Source of the DNA: Seminavis robusta
Lineage: Eukaryota > Bacillariophyta > Bacillariophyceae > Naviculales > Naviculaceae
DNA length: 64,000 nucleotides
Assembly: GCA_903772945.1 (NCBI GenBank)
Contig: CAICTM010000007.1
Coordinates: 186,001-250,000, forward strand
Direction: 5' to 3'
Shown piece by piece: positions 45,638-56,232 of this stretch. Each line of letters begins with the position of its first letter. Within the stretch, counting starts at the first letter, position 1. Under the pieces are notes generated by a model, which saw nothing but the letters and a program-made list of their open reading frames with translations, ran no database searches and was not told where the DNA came from. Position numbers and translations under genes: made by a program.

Positions 45638-47920
45638 TTTTGCTTTTGCTTGGATTGCTATTTGCTATAGCTATATAGATTTGTGTTTGTGTTTTGGAGT
45701 TGTGATCGTGATGAGAGATTGTGAGCACGATAGCAAAACAAGACAAGTCATGGGGAAAGGGGTTCCTGGACAAATTCGTCGCTCCATTACCCCGTATGCA
45801 CGATTTGGTACTGGACGAAGGTTTAAGCCCAGTGACTCCAATAGTAACCAGTGGGAGATATTATGACATTATGACTCCAATTGCTTTTCGAAAAAACTTG
45901 CTCAGTACCCGATTATCACAGTGACGTAAAGGTTTGGTCATACTGGGCTGGAAAAGAATATCAAAGACTGCTCCTTCTTGCCAACAAAGACTCTCTGAGT
46001 GTTCAGCCGCTCACACCCGTTACCCGTGCCACTTTAACACCAGTCACAACTTTGGCTACCGGTACCGGTAGCTACTTTTGACATAGACACTTGGACCAAC
46101 CGGCATGAACTACACTGTACCGATATCAAAGTAGTTTGTAGGCCATTGCCCCCCCAACCAGCCACCATCACCAGCAAGTAGGGACGGCAATACCAGTACA
46201 GTTACAGTAGTTGGGAATGCTTCTTTTGTTCAAGTTTTTCCTTCCATTCCCCTCCTCCTTGCTTCAGCCTCCATTGTGACGTACAGTCGTACCCCTCCCG
46301 CCAACGTCCCAAAATTTGATGAAAGATGGATATGGGAGAGCTTTACCAGTACAGTATCTGTTGCCACAAGGCTTTAGGCTTTAGCTACGGTCACCCCAGC
46401 TGAAGGCTTCGACAACCTAGTTTTTGATGCACACATACCGATACTGTAGCCACTGCAGGCTATGTCTGTTCAGAGTGTAGGTTTCGCCCACAAAACACAG
46501 CATCCAACTAGGTCGAAGCCTGCTTGACCAAAATTCGCCATACATGTATGTAATTGACAGGTTGACCGGTTTGCTGTTCTCTTTAGCTACGTGTACGCAC
46601 TCTACTAGATGGCTCACACTGGCCAAAAGCTTGCGAGACTAGTAGAGTGAACCACTGGGTTGCTGCAAATTGTGTGCTGTGCTGTTCAGTTTGCCCAGCC
46701 GATGGTGCTCTACGGCTCGGTAAAGCAGCAGCAAGCAACCTGCGTAATACGCTATAGACGCTGCAGTTTGCTTGAGATGATACGAGCTTTGCAGTGAATT
46801 GGCGGCTACGTCACCATAGCTACGTGAAGTACTAGTGCAATAGAGTTTGCTTGGGCTGAACCAAGGCAAGGAATGCATGGTTGAAGGCGGGGATCGATCC
46901 CTCGCGAATAATCCAATGCCCAGAATGCCGACACCGCTATCATGTGCCACCGGTATGCCAACAGCTCTAACCCCGCCCCCCATCCTACGTGGCTGCCTTG
47001 TGCATCTGGCTGATGAGGTACCGGTATACGGGAGCTAGTAGTAGGCCAGAGAGGCAAGGTGCTTGGGGATCTGGACGTGATATTGGAGTAACCTGTACCG
47101 GTAGCTATCCCTGACAAATTCGGTTTTCGTGGTGCACAAGGCAATGGGTAACCCTCAGCACACCGCGGGCGGTGTTGGTCACCAGTTGGCACTCAAAACC
47201 TTGGAACTACAGTAGGCGAGTAGCTGAATAATACCGTGACATCGTACCTCCAGACACTTAGTCAATGACCCGTTTGCGAATGCCTTCATTCGAACTCAAT
47301 GCTGCTATACGGTAGTGAGAAGACATGCTACCAGGCATCATGTTGTGGTGATGGTGGGTCTCTGAAGGCTTTCTGCTCACTTGAAAGAGGTGAGGGTGGA
47401 CTGACACTGAACGCATTGCCATTTGCAGTACCTGGACGCGAACCCACAATACAAAAGCAGGAGCCTTGGTCGCCTCATCCCGGGCCCCCATCCCACTCTA
47501 CTAGATAGCTAGCTAGATCTGTCTGGAATGGTTTCCACAACCATGCAGCTGAAGAAGTACGAGTAGAGGGTGATCATTCGATCCAATTTTCACGGTGAGT
47601 TTGTTATGACACTTCTTTCCGCAACAAAACTAGAGTAGATGCGGTACTTTTGTCATTGTATTTTAAATTTATTACCTCATCTACGAACTCTCACTGGGTC
47701 GTTGGTCAAGACTCCCGAGATCTTGCCAGACGTCCCTCCTGTGGAACATTCAACTCCCACCTCATCAGTGGTGACAACGAGGTTCACCTTCCATTCCAAA
47801 CAGAGAGGTCTTCAAGCTTTGTGACTTTGAGCCAGAACACAGCTTTCGACCAGGAGCTCACAAATTCCAACTGAAACATCCAATTTTCCAGAACATACTA
47901 GTAGAACACCACAAAGAATC
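45638..47920. other. Intergenic, no gene recognised
   Basis: No frame has support. Palindromes such as CTACCGGTACCGGTAG (46058-46073) and TACATGTA (46542) recur. A tRNA-like GGATCGATCC box near 46892 was examined and rejected. Confidence 0.55.
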
Positions 47921-48607
47921 ATGGAATTGCTGGCCAACACTACCGATAAACACAACCTGGAGTTGCATGCAGCTCTTGGGTACGAGCGCCACGATGAGAA
48001 GCTCACTCCGAGCCAAGCGTTTGTGAAGGACGCATCCACCCAAAGAAACCTAAAAGAGCACGGTATGAAAGTGGATTCGAAGCAAGGCCCAGTCAGCCAC
48101 AAAGAGGGTACGGACAAATTGGAGATCCACTTTCCCGTCAACGCAGCCAGGCCTCCTGTTGGAGATGGCGCAAGAATCGTCCGAGGCCCCCGAATGGTTC
48201 GGCGCTGTAGCACTGGATACGTCCGTCGATCCAAAGCTCGTCGCCAGAGTGGTGCGGCAGTGAATGAAATCCTCGAAATGCAAGACTTTCAAAAGTTTGA
48301 AAACAGTCTCCTGGATCGTAAGGATAGCCTCCGCTTAATCAGAGGTGTCTCGCACATGTTAGAGGACAGCGCTAAGGAGCTAGAAGAAGCAGTGCAGGAC
48401 GACGCGGAAGATGCAGCACCAGAACAAGATAGCGATATGGTGATGCGTATCTATCGTCGCAAGCCACGACGAATGAGCGGTTGCGCAGTCTCTGGCACCA
48501 CAATGGAGGGCATCAAGACGAACATGCCTTGTCTTCTCCAGCGAGAAAACAGTATCGACCTCTCCCAGAAGAGGATGCGATCCAGAAGGGCCTCCATGAC
48601 ATTCTGA
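47921..48607 (+). CDS. Protein with four RRxS sites
   Basis: The 228-aa protein is not of a recognised family. Four RRxS motifs stand out: RRCS (94-97), RRQS (107-110), RRMS (183-186) and RRAS (222-225, four residues from the C-terminus). Two more basic-Ser sites (RRSK, QRENS) lie between them. RRxS is the classical consensus for cAMP/cGMP-dependent protein kinases, so this may be a multi-site phosphoprotein. An acidic helix (LEEAVQDDAEDAAPEQD, about 154-170) separates the two basic halves. There is no signal peptide or membrane span. The ATG follows an A-rich, ATG-poor leader. Confidence 0.7.
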   Translation: MELLANTTDKHNLELHAALGYERHDEKLTPSQAFVKDASTQRNLKEHGMKVDSKQGPVSHKEGTDKLEIHFPVNAARPPVGDGARIVRGPRMVRRCSTGYVRRSKARRQSGAAVNEILEMQDFQKFENSLLDRKDSLRLIRGVSHMLEDSAKELEEAVQDDAEDAAPEQDSDMVMRIYRRKPRRMSGCAVSGTTMEGIKTNMPCLLQRENSIDLSQKRMRSRRASMTF

Positions 48608-50405
48608 TGATAAAAGAAACTAAAACGAAGATGCATCCAGCAAACCAGGCGCAGCGAAGAAGAGGCGACAAGACATGCGACGTGCAACTCCTTTCAGGTA
48701 GGACTGCCAGCTGGAATACCCAAGTGTATCAAGTAGGATACATAGTGCATAGTACATACGTAGTTACCAAATGATTCGCATTGCTCTGTCTACCCCTGTT
48801 CGCCCCAGTTTGATTTGTCATCCTGATTCTGCTGGACCGGTTCAACTTGCACTGCCAGCATTACAACTTGCATTGCTCTGTATTTTGCCTTAGCTCTGGA
48901 GACCGATCCCGGCCCTGGCCCAAACCGGTGGGCACATTATCATGCCGAATACCATACCGGTTGGATGTAAGTTGTGTGTGGCATTGGTGGCACTTGGTGG
49001 ATGTAATACAAGGTCACACAATGTATGTAGACTAACTGTTGCTGAAAGGCTGATGTGGACCTTCCAAACTTGCAGAGCTATCAAATGTTTGGAGATACAT
49101 GGTCATGGAAATAGGCTCCCACGAGCCGGAGCGGAATGCCCGTGGAGCTCTGCGTGCCACCTCGACGCCACTACTGCCCTCCTTCTCGCTTGTGGCATTC
49201 GTTGAAGTGTTTGTTTCCCTCCCCCTTTCTAAGAAGACATTCACCGAAATAAATCGCATGCTGACCACATCGCCTCCCACCGTTCCTTTATGGAACGTAG
49301 TGACATCAGTGAGATCACTTATTGACATTTTAAAGTCAAGTCAAAGTTTAGTGTAGAATGTGCTTCTTCACCAATGACCATTATAGTCTATCAATGACCG
49401 TCAATACTTATGAACGAAGTCTAACCATGTCACAAACCTTCCGAACAAAAGAGGGATTCGGGGAAAATACAGATGTCTTCGATACTAAGATTATGCAGCA
49501 TATGCTTCGAGGCTGAAAGCGTTCTGATCATTCACAGCACGGGGAGAGGTGTGTAACCAGACTGGACTCCTCTACGGTATTGGCTGCGCTTAGGACTGGG
49601 TCTACTCTCTGGCTAGCTAGGTACTACATGTAGTAGCAACTAGACTAATCGAATGAGTGGACGCCACTCTGCTCCCGAATGGCCGGGCTGATGCCTCACT
49701 CTCCACCGTTCTACAAGGTTGCTTGGTTGCTTGCCCTAGAGCCGCGGTATAAGTGCGTCCTGAGTCAGTCAAGCATATCATATCCATCGCTCAATGGACA
49801 AAGGTGCGAGGCTAAGTAAGATATTGCACAGTAGTAGACATCCAATGCTCTACTAGCTAGCTAGCTAGGGTTTGTGCTGATTACCGTTTCTCCTGAAGCT
49901 GGAGCAAACTACTCGCTAGCTAGGTACATACTGTACCGGCACATGGATATGTGGTGCTTGAACTACCTATCGAGTTCCCAGCACGCTCAGTGCCTCTTTA
50001 TAATGTGCAACTTGCAATCGTCATCGGCTGCTCTCCCTGCATGTCCTGCAGGAACAATAGTTGCCCCTGGTCGTGGCTGAGCATGCTCTCAATTGAAAAA
50101 GTCCTCCATCCACCTGAAGCTGAATGATGAAGATTTCCGAGTGAGCATCCACCAAGACGCACCTTGAATGCCGTCAGCGAAGAACAGTGTAATCCCCACT
50201 TCTCATTGGCTGATTGTGTTCGTATCCAGAAGCGCATTCAAGGTATCAACCATCTCACGTGCGTGGCGAATTGGTCAATGAAAGAAACATTCTTGGACTT
50301 GGCAACCTTCCTTGCTCTCACAATCTCAATCTCATTGAATAGTTCAGAAAGCCAAAAGTCCCGCAAAACAACCCTTTTACTTTTACTTTTACTTTTTGCA
50401 ACACC
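48608..50405. other. Intergenic, no gene recognised
   Basis: Only unsupported short frames occur. GCTAGC arrays lie near 49610 and 49855-49870. The last 60 bases before the next gene are pyrimidine-rich with a CTTTTA repeat (50370-50396), typical of a 5' leader. Confidence 0.55.
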
Positions 50406-50780
50406 ATGAACTCCTTCAACTCCACTTCTTGCTCTGCTTCATCATCTGCATCTTCAGGTTTATCTTCAGGTTCAGGCAGAAGGGCCACTCACCCAACCAC
50501 TGCGCAAATGTTTGGCGGATTTCGTCCCCGCGCTCCACCAAGGAGTTCAAGAATTTCTCTGAGTGGCAGTGGCAGTGGCAGTGGCAGGAGTAACTTAAGC
50601 TCTCTGCTTGGCCAATTCAATGAAAGTCAAGGTCTGCCAGGTTCAAGTTCAGGAGGAAGGAGAAAGACTGCCATTGAAATCCTTGATGAAGCCCTGGGGA
50701 TCTCTACTGGAGTTACTACTGGTCCTTCACCACCTTCCACGCCTCCTTCCTCTCCAGGATCAACTCCACGATCTCAGTAA
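50406..50780 (+). CDS. Small Ser/Gly-rich protein
   Basis: The 124-aa frame is rich in Ser, Gly, Pro and Arg, with SG-repeat runs (SLSGSGSGSGRS, about 51-62) and a Pro/Ser tail ending STPRSQ. The most ordered part is KTAIEILDEALGIS (about 87-100), which could be a short helix. No family is recognised and no signal peptide is present. Support comes from biased composition, a pyrimidine-rich leader and an ATG in fair context (ACACCATGA). It may be a disordered regulator; a spurious frame is still possible. Confidence 0.5.
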   Translation: MNSFNSTSCSASSSASSGLSSGSGRRATHPTTAQMFGGFRPRAPPRSSRISLSGSGSGSGRSNLSSLLGQFNESQGLPGSSSGGRRKTAIEILDEALGISTGVTTGPSPPSTPPSSPGSTPRSQ

Positions 50781-51981
50781 GCAGCAAACCTTTTTCCATC
50801 CAATCCAATCCAGCCCATGAGATATGAGATCCTTGTCAAGCAAGTCCAAGAACCGCTAGCTAATTCTGTTCTACTGGTACTCCCTGGCAATTTTGTTGAT
50901 TTATTTCCAACTCTGCACCACTTACATCTACTTCTACTTCTACCTGCACCTACACCTACATCTACAAGTATGATGTGACATGATATGATAACCACTACAA
51001 TAGCTAACTAATGACTAAGAATACTTTGCATGCATCCATTCAGCCATTCCTGCCTTACTGCATCTTAGCTAAACACAACTTCGCATGTAGAATGGCTGTC
51101 TGCCAACAGCTTCTCAACTACCAGGTACTAGCTAGTAGTACCAGGTAGCTATTTTAATAAAAGGGTAGCAGCTTCTCAACTTGGCTTGTAGTGGGCTGTG
51201 GGCTGCCTCTGAAAAACAAACCTACCAGTCAGGAGGATCTTCAACTTCTTTCCTCTCTCCTCTCCTCAACTTTCTTGGCCCGAGTGACAGTCAGGAGTTA
51301 GGTTCGCTGCCCTTTCAAGGATCCCTGCGTTGCGAAAGAACAAGCTACTTGCCCTTGCACTTGCAATTGTGGCGAGCCAGAGGGCAACGTGCAGCTCTGG
51401 AATAGCTACGAGTTGTACTGTATCCAAGCTACCGTACCATGCTACCATACCGGTAGGGAGTAGCTAGTAGCGATTGATTGAGATTCGATTCTCACCTTCT
51501 TTGGAAAGTTAGACATCAAGAACAAAAAGTTTTTCCTCATTTCGATGACTGGCTCAGGAAGGTCGATGACGTACGCACTACTGTATTCGCATTACGGAAC
51601 GAGAATACAACAATGGCAACCAAGACGCATAAGTCCATTAGTGCTCGCTTTCTGACACCACAGGAACATCTGGTCCCGTCTTTTTACAACCTGACGCAAG
51701 TCTGTTAGAACTGAGTCGAGTCACTTCTGGACAAGCCAAGCCAGTGAGCGAGGTGAAACATCCTGTGTAGGATTCGGTTTATCATCCAATCTCTCATGCC
51801 AGCCATTAGCTTGCGATCCATGGAAACGATGTTGCGGGGCTCGTCCACACAGTTTTGATAAAGGTATTCAATGGTCAATGGGCGAGATATATATACCTGT
51901 TGGAATTGTTTGCTCACTACTGGTACTGCTTTTCAATCCTTGCTACAAGTTGGAACCAGATAATACGACTATATGTTCTGG
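50781..51981. other. Intergenic, no gene recognised
   Basis: No coding sequence is supported. A CTACAC/CTACTTC pyrimidine-purine stretch lies near 50925-50965, and CTAGCTAGTAG palindromes lie near 51130. Confidence 0.55.
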
Positions 51982-53121
51982 CTAGTACATCATCCTCCAA
52001 GCAGTCAAACCCAAGAACAAGGCCACGAATTCATGTTGGGTCACAGGCATGATGATTGGCATTGTCAAGGTTCTTGGAGCATGGGAAGATGCCAGGGGTA
52101 CAGGGGCTTGTTCATACGAGTATGCTGCCCAGTCAATGCTGGCTGGGTCGGTGGTGGCACAAGCACTGGCCGTGCAAATGGTCTCAATGATTTGATCTCC
52201 CACAATGATGGATACCTGCTTCGACGGGAAACCCTGTACTCCTTCTTCCGTGGATGGGTATTCTTGCACTTCAATCGTTGCCTCTTGTCCAGAGAGGGAA
52301 TCTACCAAATCGAGAAACCAATCGGGGCATTGGTTCGATTCGGTGCATTCGCACTCGGCCAAATCACAATCTAGTACAACATAAGTGAAAGGGGTAAGCT
52401 ACTGTGCAATATGCAATGGTCAGTCTCGATACATGTATTAACGTACCTCCTCCCATGCCTCCTTTCGTGTTGAAATTGCAACCCGAGAGTTGACAATCCA
52501 TGAGATGGAAAGAATCCACATTGCGGGTGTTGAAGACACTAATCTTGGCCAATCCAGCAGTCAAGTCCAGGAAGAAGGAAGCCTTGCCATTGGGAAACAG
52601 TTCCTCGTACTCGTTGGTCAGAGTGCACTGACCATCACGAGAAAAGCAGGAGAAAAGGAAGGTAAAGAAGGTAAGGTAAGATTGGTACCAGTAGTATGAT
52701 AGGTAGACAGATGGCGAAGCACGAAATGTACACAACGCACCTTGAATGCCTTTTGTGTATCCTTTTCAGCATAGCGAAAGCCTGAGCGGCAAAAGAGTCC
52801 AGGATCTTCCATCTGACAAGCCGCGTCGCTTTCGCAGTAACCACAGTCAATCTCACTGAGGCCTTCGTAACAGCGACAACCGTCAGGAGCACCGTAAATA
52901 GGCGTCTTGGGGTGGTCCGTGTCCAACCAGCGAAAGGCAGGACAACGATCATCGTCAGAGTCAGCAGTGACAGGAGCATCAGCAGGAGCATCAGAAGCTG
53001 CATCTGTCGTGTTCATGCCATTAGTGCTAGCATCGTCGTTAGCGGTGACAGCTACACACAAGTGTACGAGCAACCAAAAGAGAGACTTGAGCTTCAAAGT
53101 TGATCCCGCGGAGACAATCAT
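51982..53121 (-). CDS. Secreted Cys-rich protein, three exons
   Basis: Exons on the minus strand are 53121-52741, 52627-52447 and 52370-51982, joining in phase to give 316 aa. A signal peptide (about 1-27) is followed by an Asp/Ala/Thr-rich linker and then a Cys-rich domain (CPAFRWLD, CRCYEGLSEIDCGYCESDAACQ; at least eight Cys within about 55 residues). A second part contains CTLTNEYEELFPNGKASFFLDL and ECECTESNQCPDW. The C-terminus ends in a hydrophobic patch (HEFVALFLGLTAW) that could be a GPI-attachment signal or a weak anchor. No family is recognised. The EIDCGYCESD segment resembles small extracellular Cys modules. Cell-surface placement is inferred. Confidence 0.78.
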
Positions 53122-54019
53122 AATCGAACGAGCAGATCTGGAGTGGTGGAAGTAGTCTAATTATTGCTGTATTCAATTTGTGTGTCAATACGTATTCCAC
53201 CTGTATAGATCGCAATGGAGTGCTCTTCTTTTTTAGTGGACAGCAAGTGATCTCAACAAGCCAAAAGATTTGAATGGCTGGTATGGAGAACCAAATTATT
53301 CGAATTATACTCAATCAAGTCGCGCATTCGTGAGTTCGTCCCGATCAAGTTCGGTCTCCTAAGATTACGGTAGTAAACCGGAAGTTCAGAAAATTCATTT
53401 CGTTTTTAAAACGATCCGTTCTACTTGCTACCAGCCCCGCCATCTTTCGTTGAGCTTTTGTCGCCTTGAGTTTGTGAACTAGCTAGTCCAAGTCTTGAAT
53501 TGGCTGTGGTTCTTGCCCACAGCAAGATGAGTTGCTGGTCCCTCATTTCTGCGTACCACAAGAGGGCTTTGGAGCCTTCGAGCTTTCTACCGTGCATCAT
53601 GAGCTTCTGGCTGGTTTCTTACTCCTTGCATCGTACTCCGGCTTCTTCGTACATGAAGCAATTATGGCTGTACATGTACTGTCTAGCTGTGGCTCCAGCA
53701 TCCGGCTGTGCGGACTACAATCTTTTCAAGAGCCGCATATGCGTAGAATGGTAGTATCGGTACGGGTACTGTTGCGCCAGTTGCAACTGCTACCGGTAAC
53801 AAGTGGCCAGCTACGAATGGTAGGAACCCGGCCCATACCGTCTGGTGCAGCTACAGACTCTGAAGCAACCGTAACCGGGGAGGTTGCTTGCTTGTTCGGA
53901 TACCGGTACATAGCTATAGCTATCTGAGAGACGTGGTCTGGCACCACTCCCAATGCAAGTCATCTCTACTCGGTTGGTATTGCATCGTCGTATTTTAACG
54001 CTACTAGCTAGTAGTACGA

Positions 54020-54245
54020 GTTCCTTGTGTGTACCGGTATTGTGAAAGCCGTTCCTCTGCGGCTTCGCACCCCCGTGGCTGAACCAAGATGTTCCGTGCG
54101 TCGTTAGTATTGGATCGTCCGGTCCCGGTACGGTAGTACGGTATGATTCATTCCTTGTGTGGCTTCCTTGTGTGAAAGCCGTTCCTCTGCCGATTACAAA
54201 GGGTGGGCACTGGTACCCCTGTGGCTGAAGATGGTCCCTTGTACC
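54020..54245. repeat. Imperfect direct duplication of a ~90-bp segment
   Basis: The order TTCCTTGTGTG ... GTGAAAGCCGTTCCTCTGC ... CCC(C/T)GTGGCTGAA occurs twice, first at about 54020-54085 and again at about 54163-54232, with diverged spacers. No mobile-element ends are seen. Confidence 0.75.
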
Positions 54246-54605
54246 GTACCGGTAGACACCCGGCTCCGTTCGTTCATCCTTGTTTGTGCGTGCGTATCGA
54301 AGCAACCGTGGGAACTAGATAACAACGTTATGATTGGTGTCGGTGTGATTTGAATGAAGTACGGTAGGTAGCTATGCAAGTTTTCAATTAATAATTATTA
54401 GCCATGACGACTACATTCTAGCCATAGGTCTAGAGTGCATTGTCATGTTGTTGTTGTTTGTTTGTTTGATGTTTTGTGTTGTGATCTAGTGCTAGCTATT
54501 CTAGTCTATGATATCATGTTTGTACATTGAGGTAAAGAGGGGAGAACGACGTTTACCAGCTAGCCAGCTAGTCAGTCGTCAGCGGATGGCGCTGACGGAA
54601 GCTAG

Positions 54606-54631
54606 CTAGGTAGGTAGGTAGGTAGGTAGGT
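54606..54631. repeat. TAGG microsatellite
   Basis: Six tandem copies of TAGG follow a GCTAGC palindrome in the 3' flank of the Sec14-like gene. Confidence 0.9.
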
Positions 54632-54783
54632 CGGTAGATAGTTGGACGAGCGCCTGGAACAAAACTGTGATCAAGCTCACAAGCACGCTCATTGTCGACG
54701 ATGAATCGAATCCACCTTGCGATGTTCGCCTTTGAGACACCATACACCTCCATCCAATCGCCGTGTCTAGTCAGTCAGTTTGT

Positions 54784-56232
54784 CTATGATGATTCGGTTG
54801 GTTTAGGATCGGCTAACGACAGCACGGGTTTCATTTCGATTCCGTCCTGTTCTAGTCGTTTCATGACCTGTCGAACAATCAATCAAACATCAACAAACAA
54901 TCAGCAAAACAAGTGTGAGCATACCATCGACGTGTAAGTGTTGTTGTTTGTAGTTGCTTGTGGTTGTTTGTGTATACTTACAAAGCTCCGAATCTCTTGT
55001 TCCATTTCGGTTTCGAGTAGAATATCGGACGTAAGGGAGAGATCGTACTTGTTTTTGTTTTTGAGTTCCTTCTTGTCGGGAATCCGCAACGCCTGCATGA
55101 CAGTGGCAGCCATATCCGGTCCTAACGCTTCAAGAAGTGCTTCATCTTGATCGTCTCCTGCCGAATAGAGTACAATCTTTTCCTTTGTGGATTCTCTCAT
55201 GATTGGCGATACGAGTTTCCACACCATGTTGAACCATTGAGGAGCATTGATCATGTATGTCTTCAAACCTCGCGTGGGATAGTGTGCATCAATCATTCCC
55301 ACAAACTCCTTTACAAAACTAATGAGGTCTCCTTTTCTGAGTAGCCCTAGATGAAGCCCTTGCATGTCTAGAATACCAATCATGAGAGCATCTGGATCTG
55401 TAGCAGCAGTCTCATGAGGATGCATAATATTCCAACAGTATTCAAATACATATGCGTATTGTAGCGACATGTCTTGTGATTGTACATTGTTGTGTTTAGC
55501 CAATTCCATGTTAGCCAGTCCTGGTCGTTGAATGAATACGACGTGATTGGTGGTTGTGGATCTTCCAATGAAGTAATGCGGCAGAATGGCTTTGGTGACA
55601 TCGTAGTTGGGGTTGGGTCTTGACAAGATGGTGTCAATTTGGAACTGCTTTCGCCATTGGAGAGACTCTAGAGTGGCTTTTCTGGCTGGACCTTCCTTCT
55701 GGTGAGCATCTAGGTATCTGAAGGGGATGGGGGCATTGGGGTCTTTTTCAAAATTGGCTTGGTTTGGGAACAGTGGGAAGTCATACTGAGGCTTATTAGT
55801 AGCTTGGTCAGGTTGCAGTTTTTGCTTCTTTTGAGGAGGTTCTTCAATCTCCACTTGATCTTCAATTTCTTCAACTTGTTGACCTCCAGAGACTCTGGTA
55901 GCAGTCTTAACAGCAGTCTTAGTCTTAGTAGGTTTAGTAGCTGTGGTTGTGGTAACCCCAAAGACATGAACTTTGGCTCTTCTAAAGAAAGGCACAGCTT
56001 CCACCACAGGCAACAGCATGTCCGTCATACTAGTACTTGTCATAGTTGTAGGGTCAGTGGAGTACAGATAAGGCATTCCAAGAATGACCAACAGACAGAC
56101 TGTCACTGGACCCAACAAACAGTTACGCCGGATACGCTGTTGCAATAGAGCCCATCTGGTGTGGCTATGGCTATGACCATGAGTATGAGAGTGGCTATGG
56201 TGAGAACTATGGTGAGTATGGGAAGTCACCAT
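54784..56232 (-). CDS. Membrane-anchored CRAL-TRIO (Sec14-like) protein with a His-rich N-terminus
   Basis: Exons on the minus strand are 56232-54982 and 54867-54784 (phase 0 junction, F|VMKRLEQ), giving 444 aa. The CRAL-TRIO lipid-binding fold spans about residues 195-385: VVFIQRPGLANMELAK, YAYVFEYCWNIMH, MIGILDMQGL, RGLKTYMINAPQWFNMVWKLVSPIM, KIVLYSAG. These proteins move or present phosphoinositides and other lipids. Before it are a 25-residue His-rich stretch (HTHHSSHHSHSHTHGHSHSHT), one hydrophobic span (about 38-57) and a Thr/Lys-rich linker. The last 27 residues come from the small second exon. The His-rich segment recalls the metal-binding loops of ZIP and CDF transporters, so metal binding is possible. 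The combination is unusual for Sec14 proteins. Confidence 0.86.

Larger units (their letters stand above)
53122..54783. other. Intergenic with a local imperfect duplication
   Basis: No coding sequence is supported. The region is rich in TACCGGTA and GTACGG elements and includes the duplicated segment listed separately and a TAGG tract. Confidence 0.55.

Noticed and set aside
46840-46990. Possible tRNA on the minus strand (GGATCGATCC box near 46892)
   Set aside because: The T-arm has a mismatch and no matching acceptor or D-arm could be found upstream.
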